Positions 42,569-52,900 of a stretch of DNA of 64,000 nt are shown here, piece by piece. This DNA comes from Stenotrophomonas beteli (GTDB lineage: Bacteria > Pseudomonadota > Gammaproteobacteria > Xanthomonadales > Xanthomonadaceae), in assembly GCF_001431665.1 (NCBI RefSeq), contig NZ_LLXV01000019.1:62001-126000 (forward strand). The letters are read 5' to 3'. The position numbers and the translations under genes were made by a program. Position 1 is the stretch's first letter. Each line of letters begins with the position of its first letter. The notes beneath the pieces are model-generated. The model saw nothing but the letters and a program-made list of their open reading frames with translations. It did not search any database and was not told the DNA's origin.

Positions 42569-43998
42569 GCGCCCCCCCGCCACTGCCGTACGCCTGGGTG
42601 CGAAGCCATGGCGTGATGCTGACCGAGGCGGGCGGCGAGCCCGTGTTGCTGGGCACCGCCGAAACTGCGGCGTGGGCCGTGGCCGAGCTGCGCCGCCGGC
42701 ATGGCCCGCTGCCGTTCCAGGCGCTGGATGCGGCGACCTGGCAGCAGCGGTTGGGTGAGCAGTACCGTGACGGCGGCGATGCCGCTGCCGTAGTGGGCGC
42801 CGCCGAAAGCGAAGTCGATCTGGACCGGCTGATGCAGGACATGCCGGAGGTCACCGATCTGCTGGATGCACAGGACGACGCGCCGGTGATCCGCATGATC
42901 AATGCGCTTTTGGCACAGGCCGCACGCGATGGCGCCAGCGACCTGCACATCGAACCGTTCGAGACCCATTCGGTGGTGCGCTACCGCGTCGATGGCACGC
43001 TACGCGACATGGTGCAGCCGCGTCGCGCGCTGCATGCGGCGCTGGTATCACGCATCAAGATCATGGCCCACCTGGACATTGCCGAGAAGCGCCTGCCGCA
43101 GGATGGACGCATCGCGATCCGGGTGGGCGGCCGCCCGTTGGACATCCGCGTATCGACTGTACCGACCGCGCACGGCGAGCGCGCCGTGCTGCGCTTGCTG
43201 GAAAAGGATGCCGGTCGCCTGCAGCTGCAGCGCCTCGGCATGGCCGATGACACGCTGGCCACGTTCACCGGGCTGATCCGGCAGCCGCACGGCATCGTGC
43301 TGGTCACCGGGCCGACCGGCAGCGGCAAGACCACCTCGCTGTACGCCGCACTGGGCCAGCTCGACAGCAGCACCAGCAACATCCTCACGGTGGAGGACCC
43401 GGTGGAGTACGACTTCGCCGGCATCGGCCAGATCCAGGTCAACGCGCGCATCGGCATGAGCTTTGGCACCGCGTTGCGCGCGATCCTGCGCCAGGACCCG
43501 GACACCATCATGATCGGTGAAATCCGCGACCTGGAGACCGCGCAGATTGCGGTGCAGTCGTCGCTGACCGGGCATGGCGTGCTGGCCTCGCTGCACACAA
43601 ACGATGCGATCTCGGCGGTAACCCGCCTGGCCGACATGGGGGTGGAGCCGTTCCTGCTGGCCTCTTCATTGCGCGGCGTGCTGGCACAGCGGCTGGTGCG
43701 GCGGCTGTGCATGCAGTGCCGGCGTGCCGAGGTGGACGACGAGGGCCGCACCGTGTGGCGTGCGGTGGGCTGCCCGGCGTGTGCCAACAGTGGCTATCGC
43801 GGTCGTACCGGTATCCACGAACTGTTCGTGGTGGACGACCGTGTGCGTGCATTGATCCACGAAGGGCAGGGCGAGCCTGCGCTGCGTGAGGCTGCGCGGC
43901 GCGCCGGCATGCGCAACCTGCGCGAAGACGGCCAGCGCTGGGTCGACGGCGGGGTGACCACGCTGGAAGAGATCCTGCGCGTCACTGGCGACGCCTGA
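42565..43998 (+). CDS. gspE: Type II secretion ATPase
   Basis: 477 residues from a GTG. N-terminal domain (1-90), then the Asp boxes and Walker A GPTGSGKTTSLYAALG (about 248), Walker B IMIGEIRDLET, and the zinc module CMQC...CPAC with only 17 residues between the pairs, shorter than in typical GspE. It powers pseudopilus assembly. Eight bases separate it from gspF. Confidence 0.95.
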   Translation: MSAPPPLPYAWVRSHGVMLTEAGGEPVLLGTAETAAWAVAELRRRHGPLPFQALDAATWQQRLGEQYRDGGDAAAVVGAAESEVDLDRLMQDMPEVTDLLDAQDDAPVIRMINALLAQAARDGASDLHIEPFETHSVVRYRVDGTLRDMVQPRRALHAALVSRIKIMAHLDIAEKRLPQDGRIAIRVGGRPLDIRVSTVPTAHGERAVLRLLEKDAGRLQLQRLGMADDTLATFTGLIRQPHGIVLVTGPTGSGKTTSLYAALGQLDSSTSNILTVEDPVEYDFAGIGQIQVNARIGMSFGTALRAILRQDPDTIMIGEIRDLETAQIAVQSSLTGHGVLASLHTNDAISAVTRLADMGVEPFLLASSLRGVLAQRLVRRLCMQCRRAEVDDEGRTVWRAVGCPACANSGYRGRTGIHELFVVDDRVRALIHEGQGEPALREAARRAGMRNLREDGQRWVDGGVTTLEEILRVTGDA

Positions 43999-44005
43999 GG
44001 CGACC

Positions 44006-45205
44006 ATGGCCCTGTTCGATTACCAGGCCGCCAACGCGCAGGGCCGCATTGAAAAAGGGCAGCTGGATGCCGACAGCCCGCGCGGCGCCCGCCAGCTGCT
44101 GCGCGGGCGCGGACTGACGCCGGTCCAGGTGAGTGTGGCGCGCGGAGCCGGTACGGGCTGGGGCGCGCGTCGCCTGTCGGCCAGCGAGCTGGCCTGGGCC
44201 ACGCGCCAGCTGGCCAGCCTGCTGGCCGCCAGCCTGCCGTTGGAAGGCGCATTGAGTGCGGTGATCGAACAGGCCGAGCGCCCGCATGTTGCGCAGGCGC
44301 TGACGGCCGTGCGTGCGGACGTGCGCGCCGGACAGCGCCTGACTGTGGCATTGGCAGCGCGGCCGCGCGATTTCCCGCCGATCTATCGGGCGCTGGTGGG
44401 AGCAGGCGAAGACTCCGGCGACCTGGCACGGGTGATGGAGCGCCTGGCCGACTACATCGAAGAACGCAATGCGCTGCAGGCCAAGGTGCTGACCGCCTTC
44501 ATCTATCCGGCGGCGATCAGCCTGGTGTCGGTGGCGATCGTGATCTTCCTGCTCAGTTACGTGGTGCCGCAGGTGGTGACCGCGTTCGTGCAGGCGCGGC
44601 AGACCCTGCCGATGCTCACGCAGGTGATGCTGGCGGCCAGCACGTTCGTGCGCAGCTGGGGCATGTGGGTGGGGCTCGGCATCTCGGCGCTGGTGATGGC
44701 ATGGCGGCTGGCCCTGCGCCGGCCCGAGCTGCGCCTGCGTTGGGATGCGCTGCTGCTGCGGGTGCCGATGATCGGGCGCTTCGTGCTGGGCGTGAACAGT
44801 GCGCGCTTCGCCTCGACGCTGGCGATCCTGCTGGATGCCGGCGTGCCGCTGCTGCGGGCGTTGGAGGCGGCGCGACAAACCCTGGGCAACGCATTGCTGG
44901 CGCGCTGTGCGGATGATGTGTCGGCGCGTGTACGCGAAGGTGCGGCACTGGGCACGGCGTTGAAAGTGCAGAAAATGTATCCGCCGATCCTGGTGCATCT
45001 GGTGACCAGTGGCGAGAAGACCGGTTCGCTGGCGCCGCTGCTGGACCGCGCCGCGCAGACCATCTCGCGCGAGATCGAGCGTCGCGCGATGGCGCTCACT
45101 GCGCTGCTGGAACCCACCATGATCCTGGTGATGGGCGGCGTAGTGCTGACGATCGTGCTGGCCGTGCTGATGCCGATCATGGAGATGAATCAACTGGTGC
45201 AGTGA
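44006..45205 (+). CDS. gspF: Type II secretion inner-membrane core protein
   Basis: 399 residues with two copies of the GspF/PilC helical domain and three membrane helices (about 168-192, 218-238, 370-392). PLEGALSAVIEQAE and LLRALEAARQTLGN are the repeated GspF signatures. Last gene of the plus-strand T2SS run; a GC-rich hairpin starts in its stop codon. Confidence 0.94.
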   Translation: MALFDYQAANAQGRIEKGQLDADSPRGARQLLRGRGLTPVQVSVARGAGTGWGARRLSASELAWATRQLASLLAASLPLEGALSAVIEQAERPHVAQALTAVRADVRAGQRLTVALAARPRDFPPIYRALVGAGEDSGDLARVMERLADYIEERNALQAKVLTAFIYPAAISLVSVAIVIFLLSYVVPQVVTAFVQARQTLPMLTQVMLAASTFVRSWGMWVGLGISALVMAWRLALRRPELRLRWDALLLRVPMIGRFVLGVNSARFASTLAILLDAGVPLLRALEAARQTLGNALLARCADDVSARVREGAALGTALKVQKMYPPILVHLVTSGEKTGSLAPLLDRAAQTISREIERRAMALTALLEPTMILVMGGVVLTIVLAVLMPIMEMNQLVQ

Positions 45206-45221
45206 TGCGCAAAGCGCATCA
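45203..45221 (+). terminator. Hairpin overlapping the gspF stop codon
   Basis: TGATGCGC-AAA-GCGCATCA, a perfect eight-base stem with a three-base loop beginning at the stop codon. No T-run follows; it may stabilise the 3' end or act with the adjoining REP. Confidence 0.4.
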
Positions 45222-45224
45222 CGG

Positions 45225-45312
45225 GTAGAGGCGACTGTCAGTCGACTGCTTTTCCTGCGTGTATCGACAAGGCCCGCGCTTCGCGCGTTAGTCGACTAGC
45301 AGTCGACTCTAC
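45225..45312. repeat. REP-type inverted dimer, GTCGAC variant
   Basis: GTAGAGGCGACTGTCAGTCGACTGC on the left and the inverted AGTCGACTAGCAGTCGACTCTAC on the right. A GCGCGCTTCGCGC-like palindrome lies between. The GTAG head matches the other repeats but the stem sequence is a different subfamily. Confidence 0.75.
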
Positions 45313-45324
45313 CCGGTCGGCGTC

Positions 45325-45370
45325 TTCGATTCTCCACACAATCCTCCACACCTTTTTCCGATCTTCCACA
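45325..45370 (+). promoter_or_regulatory. Repeated TCCACA motifs upstream of the DING gene
   Basis: TCCACA occurs at 45333, 45345 and 45365. The outer two sit in similar 14-mers, TTCGATTCTCCACA and TCCGATCTTCCACA. They lie about 150-190 bases before the start codon and could be operator sites. A single CTGTCAT (half of a PHO box) is present about 20 bases downstream. Between this point and the AGGAGA ribosome site nothing else was recognised. Confidence 0.35.
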
Positions 45371-45516
45371 GGTTTCTTAAGCGGCCTGTCATCGGCGCGG
45401 ACCAGCATGGACGCGTCGCCGCAGAGTGGGCTGGGAGGCCCTCGGCGGCAGCAGGCGTGTAGTGACCGTTCCTCCCTTGGTGTTTCCCTTCGCAGTAAAC
45501 CCTTCAGGAGAAGATC

Positions 45517-46707
45517 ATGAACAAGTACAAGACCCTGGCCGCGCTGGTTGCCACCGCGCTGCTGGCCACCGCCGGTGCCGCTTCGGCGCAGACCGCCGTC
45601 ACCGGTGGCGGCGCCTCGCTGCCGGCCGACCTCTACAAGGGTTCGGCTGACAGCATCCTGCCGGCCAACTTCAGCTACGCCGTGACCGGCTCGGGCACCG
45701 GCAAGAAGGCCTTCCTGGAAAACAACTCGGCGCTGTTCTCCACCACCGGTACCGTGCACTTCGCCGGTAGCGATTCGGTGCTGAGCAGCACTGAGCTGAG
45801 CACCTACAACAGCACCTACAATGTGTCCGGCGATGCCAACCGCTATGGTGCCCTGGTGCAGATCCCGTCGGTGGCCACCTCGGTCACGATTCCGTTCAAC
45901 AAGGCCGGTTCGGCCGTTGACCTGTCGGTGACCCAGATCTGCGGCATCTTCTCCGGCAAGATCACCAGCTGGTCGAGCATCGACAGCGCCCGCAGCGGTG
46001 CCATCCAGGTGGTCTACCGTGGCGAGAGCAGCGGTACCACCGAGCTGCTGGCCCGCTTCCTGACCAGCGCCTGCAAGCCGGCCGACGTCTCCGGTACCGC
46101 GCTGAAGCTGACCAATGGCGTGCCGGCTTTCTCGGTGCAGTCGACCTTCGCCAACCTGTTCACCACGGTTCCGTCGAACTTCGTCGCTGCCCCGGCCACC
46201 GGCGGCACCTCGGTGTACAACGCCGTGTACGCTGCCGATGGTCGCATCGGCTACGTCGGCCCGGACGTGATCCCGAGCCTGACCGACGCCACCAAGGTCG
46301 CCAAGGTCAAGGGCTTCTCGCCGGACGAAGTGAGCGTGCAGGCGACCCTGGAAACCGTCGCTCCGCCGACCGATGCCGCCGCTGAGAACCCGGCCAACTG
46401 GGTGCCGGTGTTCGGCAACCCGAACGCGGGCTACCCGATCGCGGGCTACACCAACTTCGTGTTCGGCCAGTGCTACAAGAACGGCACCGTGGGCGCCAAC
46501 GTCCGCGGCTTCCTGACCCGCCACTACGGCAGCACGGTGATCAACGGCGTGGAGCAGGGCCCGAACGACGCCGCCATCCGCGCGCACAAGTTCATTCCGC
46601 TGACCAAGGCCTGGCGTGATGCGATCCGCACCCGCTTTGCGACCGCCACCAACGCCGGTGCCGTGAACAATCCCAGCACCTGCTCGGGCATCGGCCGTCC
46701 GCTGTAA
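45517..46707 (+). CDS. DING/PstS-like phosphate-binding protein
   Basis: 396 residues. Signal peptide 1-25 (LAALVATALLATAGAASA), mature start QTAVTGGGASLPADLYKG, close to the DINGGGATLP opening that names DING proteins, then VTGSGTGKKAFLENN, FAGSDSVLS, and the phosphate-binding YRGESSGTTELLARFL. Eukaryote-like DING proteins bind phosphate tightly; a P. aeruginosa DING protein is reported as a type II secretion substrate. Located right after gspF, it is a likely cargo of this T2SS. Strong ribosome site AGGAGA. Confidence 0.88.
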   Translation: MNKYKTLAALVATALLATAGAASAQTAVTGGGASLPADLYKGSADSILPANFSYAVTGSGTGKKAFLENNSALFSTTGTVHFAGSDSVLSSTELSTYNSTYNVSGDANRYGALVQIPSVATSVTIPFNKAGSAVDLSVTQICGIFSGKITSWSSIDSARSGAIQVVYRGESSGTTELLARFLTSACKPADVSGTALKLTNGVPAFSVQSTFANLFTTVPSNFVAAPATGGTSVYNAVYAADGRIGYVGPDVIPSLTDATKVAKVKGFSPDEVSVQATLETVAPPTDAAAENPANWVPVFGNPNAGYPIAGYTNFVFGQCYKNGTVGANVRGFLTRHYGSTVINGVEQGPNDAAIRAHKFIPLTKAWRDAIRTRFATATNAGAVNNPSTCSGIGRPL

Positions 46708-46741
46708 CCGCGATTGCTTTGGTAGTTGCAGGAAGCGCACA

Positions 46742-46771
46742 AGGGCGCCGGCAGAAATGCCGGCGCCTTCT
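46742..46771 (+). terminator. Intrinsic-type terminator after the DING gene
   Basis: AAGGGCGCCGGCA-GAAA-TGCCGGCGCCTTCT: a ten-base perfect GC stem with a GAAA loop and a short T/C tail. It separates the T2SS/DING unit from the giant exoprotein gene. Confidence 0.75.
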
Positions 46772-46911
46772 GCGTATGTCCGCTGCATGACAGTGACGCG
46801 CCTGTCGCCTTCACGCCGCCGCCACCGTCTATCAGGTGCAGGGCGTGCGTCGCGCAGGCCCATCCGTACTCGCCGCCGCCGACGCGGCCCATCAGGTTGA
46901 CGAGGTCCCCG

Positions 46912-49900
46912 ATGTCGCACCCGCATTCGCCCACCGCCCGCTTCTCTGCCATCCCGTGGCGCAGCCACCCGATGGCCTGGGCCGTTGCCCTGGCCCTGGG
47001 TACCGTCGTGGCGCCGGCCACCCAGGCCCAGCAGGCATTCAGCCCCGGCTGGTTCGCCGAACGCGGTGCGGCGCAGGGCGCGGCGGCACAGAGCGGGCGC
47101 ATGCCCAATGGCGTGCCGATCCAGTTCCAGCTGCCCGCGCAGCAGCAGGACGCGGCGCGGCAGAAGCTGCAGCAGTCCATCGACAACCTGGGCACGGCTG
47201 CGCAGGCCATCGCCCTGCAGCAGCGCCTGCAGGAGCAGGCACGGCAGGCGCGCCGCGAGGCGGGTTTCGTAGTGGCCGATGGCCTGGGCAAGGATGGCCT
47301 GAAGGTTGACGAGAATCCGCTGACCCGCGGCTGGATCAATGCGCGCGACGCAATCCAGTCGCAGGCCGCCGACGGGCGGGTGCTGGTCAACATCGAGCAG
47401 ACCGCCGACCAAGCGATCCTGAACTGGGAAACCTTCAACATTGGTGGCAACACCACGCTGAATTTCCTGCAGAACCCCGACTGGGCCGTGTTGAACCGGG
47501 TCAATGATCCCGCTGCAAGGCCCAGCCAGATCCTGGGCCAGCTGAAGGCCAATGGCACGGTATTCGTTGCCAATCGCAACGGCGTGGTGTTCGGCAATAA
47601 CAGCCAGGTCAATGTCCGCAACCTGGTGGCGGCAGCGGCGCGCATCAGCGATGCACAGTTCCGTGAGCACGGCCTGTACAGTGCCGACGCGAACACGTCG
47701 GCGCTGACCGACGCCGTGGGCAAGGTCATGGTCGAGCGCGGCGCGCGCATCACCACGGACGAACCGACCACGGCAACAAGGGGCGGTGGCTACGTGCTCC
47801 TGGCTGGACACAGTGTGGAGAACGCAGGCCAGATCGAGACCCGGAAAGGCCAGGCCCAGCTTGCCGCCGGCGACAGTTTCGTGATCCGTCGCGGCGTGGG
47901 AACCGCCCAGAACACCGCGTCCACCACACGCGGCAATGAGATTGCCCCGCGCTTCGTCGCTGACACCACGGCGGGCAGTGTTCGCAACAGTGGTCTGATC
48001 CAGGCGCGCGAAGGCGATGTCACGCTGGCCGGCCGCACCGTCGAGCAGGCTGGAGTGGCCGTTGCTACCACCACGTTGAACCAGCGCGGTACGGTGCACC
48101 TGTTGAACTCGGCGTCCGATGCGGCCGGCAGCGTGACCCTGGCCGCCGGCTCGACCACGGCAGTACTGCTGGAAGACGATGGCAAGAGCACGGCGCTGGA
48201 CACCCAGCGCAACGCGCTCATCAAGGAATCGGCCGAGCAGGACAAGCTGCGCGGTTCCAGCAACAGTGGCACCTTCGACAATCTCTCGCGCCTGCAGGAC
48301 CGCCGTGAGCAATCCCGCATCGAAGTTGTCTCCGGCGGCGATGTGAACTTCCAGGCCGGCTCGCTGGCGGTGGCCACCGGCGGCCAGGTGATCGCCGACG
48401 CCAGCCGGCGCAGCTATCTGGATGAGGGCGCGCGCGTGGATGTCTCCGGTGCGGTGGGTGTGCAGGTGGCGATGGAAAGCAACAACGTCAAGGTGAAGGT
48501 GCAGGGCAATGAGCTGCGCGATTCGCCGGACAACCGGGACAGCGGCAAGCTGATCAGCAGCGAAGTCTGGATCGACCGCCGCCAGCTGACCGAAGTTGCC
48601 GCCGGTACCGGTGGCTATGGCGGAACGCGCTGGTATGCCGGCGGCGGCCTGCTGGAAGTGGGTGGCTACCTGGACAATCAGGGGCATTCGATCAGCGAAT
48701 GGGCGGCGCAGGGCGGCACCGTCCAGTTGGCGGGCAAGGAAGTGGTCAGCCATGCCGGTTCGCGCATCAATCTGGCCGGTGGCAGCCTGGATGTACAGTC
48801 CGGCGTGGTGCAGCAGAGCTGGCTGCGTGGCCGCGACGGGCAGTTGTACCGGCTTGATGATGCACCGGCCGAGATGCTGTACGACGGTCTGTACCAGGGC
48901 TATGAAGTGAAGCAGGAACGGTGGGGAGTGACCGAATCGTTCCGCAATCCGCTGGTGGCACCCACCCAGCGCTTCGACAATGGCTACACTGTGGGACGCG
49001 ATGCCGGCCGCCTGCTGATCTCGGCGCCCACGGCTGTCCTGCAGGGGCAGGTGGACACGGTGGCGTTCCAGGGCCTGCAGCAGACGCGTCGCCCCGACCC
49101 GGAGCAGGACGGGTACGCGCAGGCACAGACGGCGGCGGCCCGCAACGCCCAGCTCTGGCTGGGGCGTTTCGACAACAACGGCCGAAGTGCAGTGTTCGAT
49201 TCGCAGATCCGCATCGGAGCGCTCCAGGCCGACACCCGGTCGTGGACGCTACAGGCACCGATCGGGGAAACACAGCGCAATACGGTGTGGCTGGACAGTG
49301 AGGTTCTGAGCGCCCAGCGTTGGGGGCAGGTGGACCTGGCTTCGGCGGGCCGTATCGAGCTGGATGGCACGCTCAGCTTGCAGGAAGGTGGCCGGCTGGG
49401 ACTCACCGCAGGCCGCGTCAGCTTCGGTGGAACGGTGCAGATTGCCGGCGGGCAGGTGGACGCCGGCAACCTGCTTGCGACGCTCGGCGGGCCCACGGCG
49501 TTGTTGTCCTCCGGACGCGGCGCGGTGGATGTTGCGGCGGGCGCGCGGATCGATCTGGGCGGCGGCTGGAGCAACGCGCTTGCCGCGCCGGATGGTGGCC
49601 CCGCGCAGGCGTGGATCGACGGCGGGCAGGTGCGCTTCAACAGCAGCCACGACGTCCAGGTGGGCGACGGGGCCGCGATTCTGGTCGATGCCGGCGGCGC
49701 GATCAATGCCGATGGCAAGGGGCGCGTAGGCAAGGGCGGCAGCGTGAGCCTGTTCGCGGCCAGCACCGAGGTCGCCACTGACGGCAGCGGCCGGCTGGGT
49801 ATCGGCAAAGACGCGCGCTTCAGCGCGCTCGGCAATGGCAGCGGCAACTTCACGATGGCAACAGGCGGTGCGGTGTCCATCGGCGCGCCTGGCACGGATG

Positions 49901-52900
49901 CACCGACAGCCTCGCTGCGATTGCAGGCCGCGCTGTTCAAGAGTGGCTTTGCCGCCTATGACATCGCCGGTCACAACGGGTTGACGGTTGAAGAGGGGAC
50001 CCAGCTTCAGGTGGAGCAACCGGCGCTGCGCCTGGCCGGGGGTGCGCAGCAGGCCCTGACCCGCGAGCAGGGGGTGGAGGCCTGGATGCCATCGTTGTAT
50101 GAGTCGGATCCGACCCGCGGACGTGTGTCGCAGCGCGGCGGCGCGCGCCTGGCACTGCGCGCCGGGCATCTGCTGTCCACGGCCGACCTGCGCATTGGCA
50201 AGGGCGCCAGGATCGAGGTCGACCCCGGCCAGTCGATCGAACTGTTCAGCGCAGGCAACCTGAGCGTGGCCGGTCGTCTGAAGGCAGCCGGCGGCCGCAT
50301 CCGCCTGGATGAGGCATTCGATCCGTCAGGCGTACGCGGCGATGCACGCCGCGAGCGCCAGTGGACGATCGCCGATGGCGCACTGCTCGATGTGAGTGGC
50401 GATACGGTTTCCCGGCCCGACGCGCGCGGCACGTTGCACGGGCTGGTGCGCAAGGGCGGAACGATCGAGATCGGGGGAGCGCTGGACTGGGAAGACCAGG
50501 ACAACGTGCGCCACCTGCCACCCGACACCTTCGTGGTGGTGGAACGCGGTGCGCGGCTGGATGCGTCCGGTGCCTCGGCGCTGCTGGATATCGATGGCAG
50601 CGGGCGCACCCGGGTGGACAGCGACGGCGGCAGTATCGTGCTGCGCGCGGGCAATGCCCTGTACCTGCACGGCGAGCTGGACGCCGCTGCGGGCGGCGAC
50701 GGCGCGCGCGGAGGCACCCTGGGGGTTGCCTTCGGCGGTGGCACCTACGGCAGAACGGCAGACGGCAAGGAGGTGCTGGCACCGCGGTTGATTTCGCTGA
50801 CCCAGCGAGCCGCGCAGTCGTCGGACCTGCCTGCACGCCTTGAATACGGCCACGCGGCCCTGTCGGTGGAGCAGATCGAGGCCGGTGGTTTCGATCACCT
50901 GGCCCTGTTCGGCGACATCCGCGCGCAGGGAGATGTCAACCTGCGCATGGACCAGAGCCTGCGCATCCATGGCATGAATGAGCGCGCCCTGGGGTTTGCA
51001 GAAGGCAACAGCGCGGGCAGCCGCCTGTTGCTGAGCGCGCCCTACGTGCGCCTTGCGCAGGGACGCTGGTGGCAGCCGGCGGGGGAGGGCACGCTGCGGC
51101 CGGACGAGGCGCGGTTCGACGAAGGGAAGCAACATCGTTTCGATGTGAAGGCGAACCTGATCGACCTGCGCGACGTTACCTGGCTGGCGGGCTTCGACCA
51201 GGTCAACCTGGACAGCCGTGGCGACATCCGCCTGCTGGCACCGGCAGCCAGCAGCGCCCAGGAAACTTCGTTGTCGTCCCCGGGTTCGATCGATATCAGT
51301 GCTGCCCGCCTGTACCCGGCGGCCCGGGCGCGCGGGCGCATCGTCGCTGGCGTTGCGGACATCGGTCCGTCGGGACAGCCTGCCTGGCAGAACCCGGAGG
51401 CTGTATTGCGTATCCACGGCGTTGGCAGTGCCACGCAACCGGCGCCGGATTCGGCATTCGGCCGCCTGGAACTGGTGGCGGCGACGGTGGTGCAGGGCGG
51501 CAACGTGCAGGCGCCGTGGGGCCGCGTCCAACTGGGTGGCGGTGAAAGAAACACCAATCGCGCCAGCCACGTCGACCTGCTGGGCGGCAGCGTGACCTCG
51601 ATCAGTGGCGCCGGCCTGGCGCTTCCGTTTGGCGGTACCGTGGACGGTGTGACATGGCGCCGGAACGGCGCCGAGTTCGATGTGCTGCTTCCTGGATCGA
51701 TCGATGCCCCGATCGGTGTGGACATCGTCGCCAACACCTTCAACGGTGCCGCAGGCAGCATCGTGGATGTTTCCGGTGGAGGTGAGTTGACCGGCGCTGC
51801 GTTCGTCGCCGGGCGCGGTGGCTCGGTCGATGTCCTGCGGCATTCGTTGGCCGATGCCAATCCACGCTATGGCTTCAGTCGCGCGAGCAATTCGGTCTAC
51901 GCAATCGTGCCGGGCCGAGCGGACGTGCAGGCACCGCTGGCGACCGGTGGCGGCAGCGTCGATCCCCGTGTCGGCCAGGAGATCGTCATTCCGCACGGCG
52001 TGCCTGGGCTCCCGGCGGGAACCTACACGTTGCTGCCGGCGAACTACGCGTTGCAGAAGGGAGCATTCCGCGTCGAGATCGGCGCCGAGAGCGCGCAGGG
52101 CAACGTCTCGCCGGTGGCGACCGGCACCGGCTCCTGGCGCGTCAGCGGGCACCGCGCGCAGGGCCTGGGCGGGGCGGTGTCGCCGTTGCTCACCGACCTG
52201 GTGCTGACCCCAGCGGAGGCGGTTCGCCGTCACGCCGGCTACAACGAAACCTCCTACAACGCGTTCGCGCAGGGCGTGGCCGAGCGGCGTGGCGACGCGC
52301 TGCGCTGGCGGACGGTGGATGCCGGAAGCCTCAACCTGGTGTTCGGTGAAGGCGCGGGACGGTCGGGTACCCCGGCGGCGACCTTCCACGGCTTGTCCCG
52401 CTTTGGCGCCGGCAGCAGTGACGGGCTCGGCGGCACGCTCTCGGTCAATCTGCGTGTCTCCAATGGCGCAACGCTGGAAATCGCCAGCGAGGGCGCCGAT
52501 GCTGGCAGCGGGCGCGGCGCTACCGTTTCCGATACCACGCTCAACGCATTCCGTCCGGTAACGATGCTGATCGGCGGCACGCTGCGGCGCGATGCAACCA
52601 CCTATGCGCTGGAGGGCGGCGCACAGCACATCGTGGTGCGCAATGGCGTCAACCTGACGGCGCAGGAAGTGCTGCTGTCGGCCGCGTTCGGAGGCAAGGG
52701 TATCCTGGTCGAGCAGGGCGTTTCGATCGACACGCTGTCCCAGTCCGGCCCGTCGAGCGTGGCGCAGCCCACGGCGCCCTACCTGGTCGCGGGCGGCCTG
52801 CTTGCCGTGTCCAACCAGCGCCTGACGGCGCTCAGTGCACAGGGCGGAAGTGCCGGCGGGCCGGTAGCGATCGACATCGGCGGTTGCGAGGCGGACTGCA

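Noticed and set aside
45394-45400. PHO box ahead of the DING gene
   Set aside because: Only one CTGTCAT half-site is present; the second repeat at the required spacing is missing, so PhoB control is not claimed.
45238-48753. 1171-codon open frame on the minus strand
   Set aside because: Antisense to the DING and exoprotein genes; Ala/Arg/Gly-rich composition without any domain, typical of high-GC shadow frames.
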